Below, in pieces: positions 60,161 through 64,000 of a stretch of DNA of 64,000 nucleotides. The number at the start of each line of letters is the position of its first letter. The first letter of the stretch is position 1. Origin of the DNA: Pseudoduganella dura (GTDB taxonomy: Bacteria > Pseudomonadota > Gammaproteobacteria > Burkholderiales > Burkholderiaceae_D); assembly GCF_009727155.1 (NCBI RefSeq), contig NZ_WNWM01000002.1:4402001-4466000 (forward strand). The letters are read 5' to 3'. The notes under the pieces were generated by a model. The model was not told where the DNA came from and ran no database searches. It saw nothing but the letters and a program-made list of their open reading frames with translations. Both the position numbers and the translations under genes were made by a program.

Positions 60161-60512
60161 CCGCCATGTTGTAAACTGAATATTGTTCAGCATTGCCGCG
60201 ATTATTCCACGCGAAGTTTTTGACGGGAATCGCTATGATGGCGGGCGCTTGCGGTAAAACCCACAAACTTGCCGATCAGACTTCTTTTGATCGGCTTTCA
60301 GGACACGCCCGGAAGTAGTAGGATGCAAGCCCGTTGCGACAGGTGCACGACTGCGCACATGGCGACAACGGCGGCAATGGACAGCGATGCCCGCGAGGGC
60401 GTCATGCGGCGGCACTGCGGGGCTATCCTCCGGGTGCCGTTTTTGTTACGCGCCGGCCGGCGATACCGGCCGGCGCGGTGATCGATCAAATAAGGTCGAA
60501 CCAAGGGGAGCG
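60161..60512. other. ispH-livH intergenic leader with three hairpins
   Basis: A 352-bp gap. Hairpin 1 is GCCGATCA/TGATCGGC (60271-60295), a weak ispH terminator. Hairpin 2 is CGGCAC-TG-CGGGG with CCTCCGG-GTGCCG (60410-60439) followed by five T, a good intrinsic terminator. Hairpin 3 is GCGCCGGCCGG/CCGGCCGGCGC (60450-60476), a perfect 11-bp stem just before the livH ribosome-binding site AAGGGGA. I find no tRNA, riboswitch consensus or convincing leader peptide. Confidence 0.65.
60410..60444 (+). terminator. Intrinsic terminator or attenuator before livH
   Basis: Stem CGGCAC...GTGCCG with an inner CGGGG/CCTCCG pairing (one G-U) and a CTATC loop, followed by TTTTTG. It either ends ispH transcription or, if the livH promoter lies upstream, acts as an attenuator. 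Confidence 0.65.
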
Positions 60513-61442
60513 ATGGACACCTTCATCCAACAAATTATCAACGGCCTGGTGCTGGGCAGCATGTATGCACTGGTCGCGCTCGGGTACACGATGGTGTATG
60601 GCGTGCTGAACCTGATCAACTTCGCCCATGGCGACGTGCTGATGATCGGCGCGATGATCGGCCTCACGATCCTCAACCTCCTCGGCGCGCATTTCCCCGA
60701 GATGAACGGCTGGCTGCAGCTGGGCATCGCGATCCTGGGCGCCATCCCCGGCTGCATCATCGTCAACGTGCTGATCGAGCGTATCGCCTACCGCCGGCTG
60801 CGCAATGCCCCGCGCCTGGCTCCCCTGATCACCGCCATCGGCATGTCGATCCTGCTGCAGACGTTCGCGATGATGATCTGGGGCCGCAATCCGCTGCCGT
60901 TCCCGCAACTGCTGCCGAGCGAGCCGATCGCCGTCGGCGGCGCCGTCATCAGCGTGACCCAGGTACTGCTGCTGGCGCTGGCCGCGCTGTCGATGTGCGG
61001 CCTGGTGCTGCTGGTCGAAAAGACCAAGATGGGCCGGGCCATGCGCGCCGTGGCCGAGAACCCGCGCGTGGCCGGGCTGATGGGCGTGGACTCGAACCGC
61101 GTGATCATCTACACGTTCGCGATCGGCGCCGCGCTGGCCGCCGTGGCCGGCGTGATGTGGGGCGCCAACTACGCGTCGATCCAGTTCGCCATGGGCACGA
61201 TCCCCGGCCTGAAGGCGTTCTGCGCCGCGGTGCTGGGCGGCATCGGCAACATCTACGGCGCGATGATCGGCGGCATCGTGCTGGGCATCATCGAAAGCCT
61301 GGGTGCCGGCTACATCGGCGACCTGACCGGCGGCTTCCTCGGCAGCCACTACCAGGACATCTTCGCGTTCATCGTGCTGATCCTGGTGCTGACGGTCAGG
61401 CCGTCCGGCATCATGGGCGAACGCGTGGCCGACCGCGCATAA
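60513..61442 (+). CDS. livH: Branched-chain amino-acid ABC permease LivH
   Basis: A 309-residue inner-membrane permease with about eight hydrophobic segments. It opens FIQQIINGLVLGSMYALVALGYTMVYGVLNLINFAHGD, the standard LivH N-terminus. LMGVDSNRVIIYTFAIGAALAAVAGVMWG and AVLGGIGNIYGAMIGGIVLGIIE contain the EAA-like loop contacting the ATPases. It pairs with LivM. The start at 60513 is preceded by AAGGGGAG; a longer frame from 60387 covers the terminator hairpins and is rejected. First of livH-livM-livG-livF. Confidence 0.96.
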   Translation: MDTFIQQIINGLVLGSMYALVALGYTMVYGVLNLINFAHGDVLMIGAMIGLTILNLLGAHFPEMNGWLQLGIAILGAIPGCIIVNVLIERIAYRRLRNAPRLAPLITAIGMSILLQTFAMMIWGRNPLPFPQLLPSEPIAVGGAVISVTQVLLLALAALSMCGLVLLVEKTKMGRAMRAVAENPRVAGLMGVDSNRVIIYTFAIGAALAAVAGVMWGANYASIQFAMGTIPGLKAFCAAVLGGIGNIYGAMIGGIVLGIIESLGAGYIGDLTGGFLGSHYQDIFAFIVLILVLTVRPSGIMGERVADRA

Positions 61443-61451
61443 GGAGAAGCC

Positions 61452-62669
61452 ATGGCACTGCTCAATTTCGATATCGCGCGCAAGCCGAAGCAGGCCTACG
61501 CCAGCCTCGCGCTGCTGCTGGCCGTGATGCTGGTATTCCCGTTCGTGGCGCAGCACTTCGGCAACTCGTGGGTACGCATCGCCGACCTGGCGCTGCTGTA
61601 CATCATGCTGGCGCTGGGCCTGAACGTGGTGGTCGGCTTTGCCGGCCTGCTGGACCTTGGCTACATCGCGTTCTACGCGCTGGGCGCCTACATGACGGGC
61701 CTGCTGGCATCGCCGCAATTCGCCGCGCTGCTCGAATCGGTGATCATGCTGCACCCGGCGTTCGGCGAAACGCTCGTGGCGATCCTGGGCGAGGAGATCC
61801 GCACCAACGGCATCCACCTGTCCGTGTGGTTCATCGTGCCGTTCGCGGCGGCGCTGGCCGGCGTGTTCGGCGCCATCCTGGGCGCGCCCACGCTGAAGCT
61901 GCGCGGCGACTATCTCGCCATCGTCACGCTGGGCTTCGGCGAGATCATCCGCATCTTCATGAACAACCTGAACGATCCCGTCAACGTCACCAATGGCCCG
62001 CAGGGCATCAACCTGATCGACTCGATCAAGGTGTTCGGCGTGGACCTGGCGGGCGAGCAGGGTTCCGGCGCGATGGTGAGCATCGGCGGCTGGCAGATGC
62101 CGTCCGTGAACGCCTATTATTTCCTGTTCCTGCTGTTGTGCATCGCCACGATCTTCATCACGTCGCGTCTGCAGCATTCGCGCCTGGGCCGCGCCTGGGT
62201 GGCGATCCGCGAAGACGAGATCGCGGCCAAGGCCATGGGCATCAACACCCGCAACGTGAAGCTGCTGGCGTTCTCGATGGGCGCCACGTTCGGCGGCGTG
62301 GCCGGCGCGATGTTCGCGTCGTTCCAGGGTTTTGTTTCCCCGGAATCGTTCTCGCTGACCGAATCGATCGCCGTGCTGGCGATGGTGGTGCTGGGCGGTA
62401 TCGGCCACATTCCGGGCGTGGTGCTGGGCGGCCTGCTGCTGGCGGCATTGCCGGAAGTGCTGCGCCACGTGGTCGAACCTGTGCAGATGCAGCTGTTCGG
62501 CAAGGTGCTGATCGAGGCGGAAGTGCTGCGCCAGCTGCTGTACGGCCTGGCGCTGGTGACGATCATGCTGTATCGCCCGGCGGGTTTGTGGCCTTCGCCG
62601 AAACATGAAGACCGCCCGGATGGCGATTCGGATACAAAAGGACAGTCGTCCGGTGTCGTGGCGGCCTGA
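61452..62669 (+). CDS. livM: Branched-chain amino-acid ABC permease LivM
   Basis: A 405-residue polytopic inner-membrane permease. LNVVVGFAGLLDLGYIAFYALGAYMTGLLASP near residue 60 is the LivM signature. LKLRGDYLAIVTLGFGEIIRIFMNN is the next family motif, and GRAWVAIREDEIAAKAMGINTRNVKLLAF is the ATPase-coupling loop. The extra residues about 85-125 and the hydrophilic tail (PKHEDRPDGDSDTKGQSSG) make it longer than the E. coli core region but normal for Burkholderiales. AAGGAG precedes it by nine bases; it follows livH by nine bases. Confidence 0.96.
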   Translation: MALLNFDIARKPKQAYASLALLLAVMLVFPFVAQHFGNSWVRIADLALLYIMLALGLNVVVGFAGLLDLGYIAFYALGAYMTGLLASPQFAALLESVIMLHPAFGETLVAILGEEIRTNGIHLSVWFIVPFAAALAGVFGAILGAPTLKLRGDYLAIVTLGFGEIIRIFMNNLNDPVNVTNGPQGINLIDSIKVFGVDLAGEQGSGAMVSIGGWQMPSVNAYYFLFLLLCIATIFITSRLQHSRLGRAWVAIREDEIAAKAMGINTRNVKLLAFSMGATFGGVAGAMFASFQGFVSPESFSLTESIAVLAMVVLGGIGHIPGVVLGGLLLAALPEVLRHVVEPVQMQLFGKVLIEAEVLRQLLYGLALVTIMLYRPAGLWPSPKHEDRPDGDSDTKGQSSGVVAA

Positions 62670-62678
62670 GGAAGCAAG

Positions 62679-63449
62679 ATGAGCGAACCAGTCATTCTGA
62701 ACATCCAGGGCGTCAACAAGCGGTTCGGCGGCCTGCAGGCGCTGACCGATGTGCGCATCAACATCCAGCGCGGCCAGATCTACGGCCTGATCGGCCCGAA
62801 CGGCGCCGGCAAGACCACGTTCTTCAACGTGATCACCGGCCTGTACCAGCCGGACACCGGCACCTTCGAGCTGGCCGGCAAGCCGTATTCGCCGTCGGCA
62901 CCGCACGCGGTGGCCAAGGCGGGCATCGCCCGCACGTTCCAGAACATCCGCCTGTTCGGCGAGATGACGGCGCTGGAAAACGTGATGGTGGGGCGCCACG
63001 TGCGCACGCACCAGGGCGTGTTCGGCGCGATCTTCCGCCACAAGGCGGCGCGCGACGAAGAAAAGGCGATCCGCATCCGTGCCCAGGAACTGCTGGACTT
63101 CGTGGGCATCGGCCAGTTTGCCGGCCGCACGTCGAAGTACCTGTCGTACGGCGACCAGCGCCGGCTGGAAATCGCCCGCGCGCTGGCCACCGACCCGCAA
63201 CTGCTGGCGCTGGACGAACCGGCCGCCGGCATGAACGCCACCGAAAAGCTGGCACTGCGCGAGCTGCTGGTGAAGATCAAGGCCGAAGGCAAGACCGTGC
63301 TGCTGATCGAACACGACGTGAAGCTGATGATGGGCCTGTGCGACCGTATCAGCGTGCTCGAATACGGCAAGCTGATCGCCGAAGGCCTGCCGCATGAAAT
63401 CCAAAGCAACCAGGCTGTCATCGACGCCTATCTGGGAGGGTCGCACTGA
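62679..63449 (+). CDS. livG: Branched-chain amino-acid ABC ATPase LivG
   Basis: A 256-residue cytosolic ATP-binding subunit. Walker A is GPNGAGKTTFFN (near residue 40), followed by the LivG insert ARTFQNIRLFGEMTALENVMVG, signature LSYGDQRRLEIARAL, Walker B LLALDEPAAGMN and the switch His in LIEHDVKLMM. The first half of the LSGGQ motif is replaced by LSYGD, normal for LivG proteins. Its stop overlaps the livF start by one base (TGATG). Confidence 0.97.
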   Translation: MSEPVILNIQGVNKRFGGLQALTDVRINIQRGQIYGLIGPNGAGKTTFFNVITGLYQPDTGTFELAGKPYSPSAPHAVAKAGIARTFQNIRLFGEMTALENVMVGRHVRTHQGVFGAIFRHKAARDEEKAIRIRAQELLDFVGIGQFAGRTSKYLSYGDQRRLEIARALATDPQLLALDEPAAGMNATEKLALRELLVKIKAEGKTVLLIEHDVKLMMGLCDRISVLEYGKLIAEGLPHEIQSNQAVIDAYLGGSH

Positions 63450-64000
63450 TGGCGGCAACTGAAGGCGCAACTGCCAACGTAACCACGAACGTCCTCAGGA
63501 TTTCCGGCCTGAAGGTCGCCTATGGCGGCATCAAGGCCGTCAAGGGCATCGACCTGGAAGTGAACGAAGGCGAACTGGTGACGCTGATCGGCGCCAACGG
63601 GGCCGGCAAGACCACCACGCTCAAGGCCATCACCGGCACGCTGCCGGCCTGCAAGATCGAAGGCACGATCGCTTACCTGGGCCAGCCGCTGAAGGGCATG
63701 CAAAGCTTCCACCTGGTCGAGAAGAAGCTGGCGATGGTGCCGGAAGGGCGGGGCGTCTTCACGCGGATGACGATCCTGGAAAACCTGATGATGGGTGCCT
63801 ACACGCGCGACGACAAGGCCGGCATCGAGGCCGACATCGCCCGGTGGTACGACATCTTCCCGCGGCTGAAGGAGCGCTCGGCGCAGCTGGCCGGCACGCT
63901 CTCCGGCGGCGAGCAGCAGATGCTGGCGATGGCGCGCGCGCTGATGTGCCATCCGCACTTGCTGCTGCTCGATGAGCCGTCGATGGGGCTGTCGCCGATC
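63449..64000 (+). CDS. livF: Branched-chain amino-acid ABC ATPase LivF (cut by window end)
   Basis: The first 184 residues of the second ATPase subunit. Visible are VLRISGLKVAYGGIKAVKGIDL, Walker A GANGAGKTTTLK, KLAMVPEGRGVFTRMTILENLMMG, the signature LSGGEQQMLAMARAL and Walker B LLLLDEPSMGLSP. About 55-60 more residues would be expected beyond the edge. The 16-residue N-terminal extension (MAATEGATANVTTNV) is unusual but low in complexity. The gene overlaps livG by one base, showing translational coupling. Confidence 0.96.
   Translation, partial: MAATEGATANVTTNVLRISGLKVAYGGIKAVKGIDLEVNEGELVTLIGANGAGKTTTLKAITGTLPACKIEGTIAYLGQPLKGMQSFHLVEKKLAMVPEGRGVFTRMTILENLMMGAYTRDDKAGIEADIARWYDIFPRLKERSAQLAGTLSGGEQQMLAMARALMCHPHLLLLDEPSMGLSPI

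Noticed and set aside
60269..60481. Leader peptide rich in Leu/Ile before livH (reads PIRLLLIGF)
   Set aside because: It would need a TTG start without a Shine-Dalgarno sequence, runs for 70 codons through both hairpins, and branched-chain codons are not concentrated before the terminator stem.
60486..63470. Minus-strand open frame of 994 codons opposite livH-livM-livG
   Set aside because: It is a shadow frame of clearly recognised transporter genes with biased composition and no motifs.

Overview
The window is a chromosomal segment of a high-GC betaproteobacterium of the order Burkholderiales. It most likely belongs to Oxalobacteraceae close to Massilia, Pseudoduganella or Telluria. This placement rests on the gene content, the small Trp-rich protein, a PEP-CTERM protein, a lipoyl-bearing dihydrolipoamide dehydrogenase, zapA followed by 6S RNA, and scattered GGGGTCAGACCCC-type and GTGCC-N-GGCAC palindromes. 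It is inference from sequence reading; no database search was possible. Gene density is high and almost everything is chromosomal core or ordinary accessory content. There is no prophage, CRISPR array, rRNA operon or obvious defence island.

Layout. 1-6.6 kb: the groESL head with a heat-shock/HrcA control region, a degenerate tandem-repeat array before a 44-residue membrane peptide, a zapB-like gene with zapA and 6S RNA, an EVE-domain protein, lgt, a LysR regulator and ilvD. 6.4-13.7 kb: small Trp-rich protein, periplasmic cytochrome c, two tandem paralogous LivJ-type binding proteins, holC with a partner ORF, M3 oligopeptidase and folD. 13.7-21.9 kb: aceE-aceF-lpdA (pyruvate dehydrogenase complex), ended by a terminator whose duplicated neighbourhood was later split by an IS4-family insertion. 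21.9-28.2 kb: GlxA-like regulator, DUF1272 protein, glutathione transferase, an unknown secreted protein, and a beta-glucosidase/MFS pair under a LacI-type operator. 28.3-33.4 kb: TetR regulator divergent from an EmrA/EmrB/outer-membrane-factor tripartite pump. 33.5-44.7 kb: nitroreductase, LysR/atypical SDR pair, chemoreceptor, HExxH-containing secreted protein, BON-domain protein, metallophosphoesterase lipoprotein, LprI-like protein, SMR transporter and acyltransferase-3. 44.8-48.0 kb: TonB receptor with a Fur box, PEP-CTERM protein, tRNA-Lys. 48-60 kb: GspE/PilB-type ATPase, spermidine-synthase-like protein, glycine-zipper protein, orphan barstar, purN, RsmB-type methyltransferase, MscS channel, fatty-acid desaturase, rpmG/rpmB/radC, FkpB-type PPIase and ispH. 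60.5-64 kb: livH-livM-livG-livF (livF cut by the window end).

How parts work together. ilvD makes branched-chain amino-acid precursors, while livHMGF and the two LivJ paralogues about 50 kb away can together form an importer for the same class of solutes. The TetR/EmrAB/OMF block is a self-contained inducible efflux unit with a visible operator. The LysR/SDR pair is a second self-contained regulatory unit with a perfect inverted repeat between the genes. Several promoters can be read directly, including those of groES, the zapB-like gene, aceE, the beta-glucosidase, emrA, tRNA-Lys and rpmB.

I found no convincing new multi-gene system. The most interesting observations are the IS insertion inside a tandemly duplicated terminator/palindrome unit, the tandem-repeat array next to groES, the predicted leaderless zapB-like mRNA, a 53-bp near-perfect palindrome, the patchy near-identity of the LivJ paralogues, an SDR-fold protein lacking the catalytic Tyr/Lys, a lone barstar, and two secreted proteins of unknown function.
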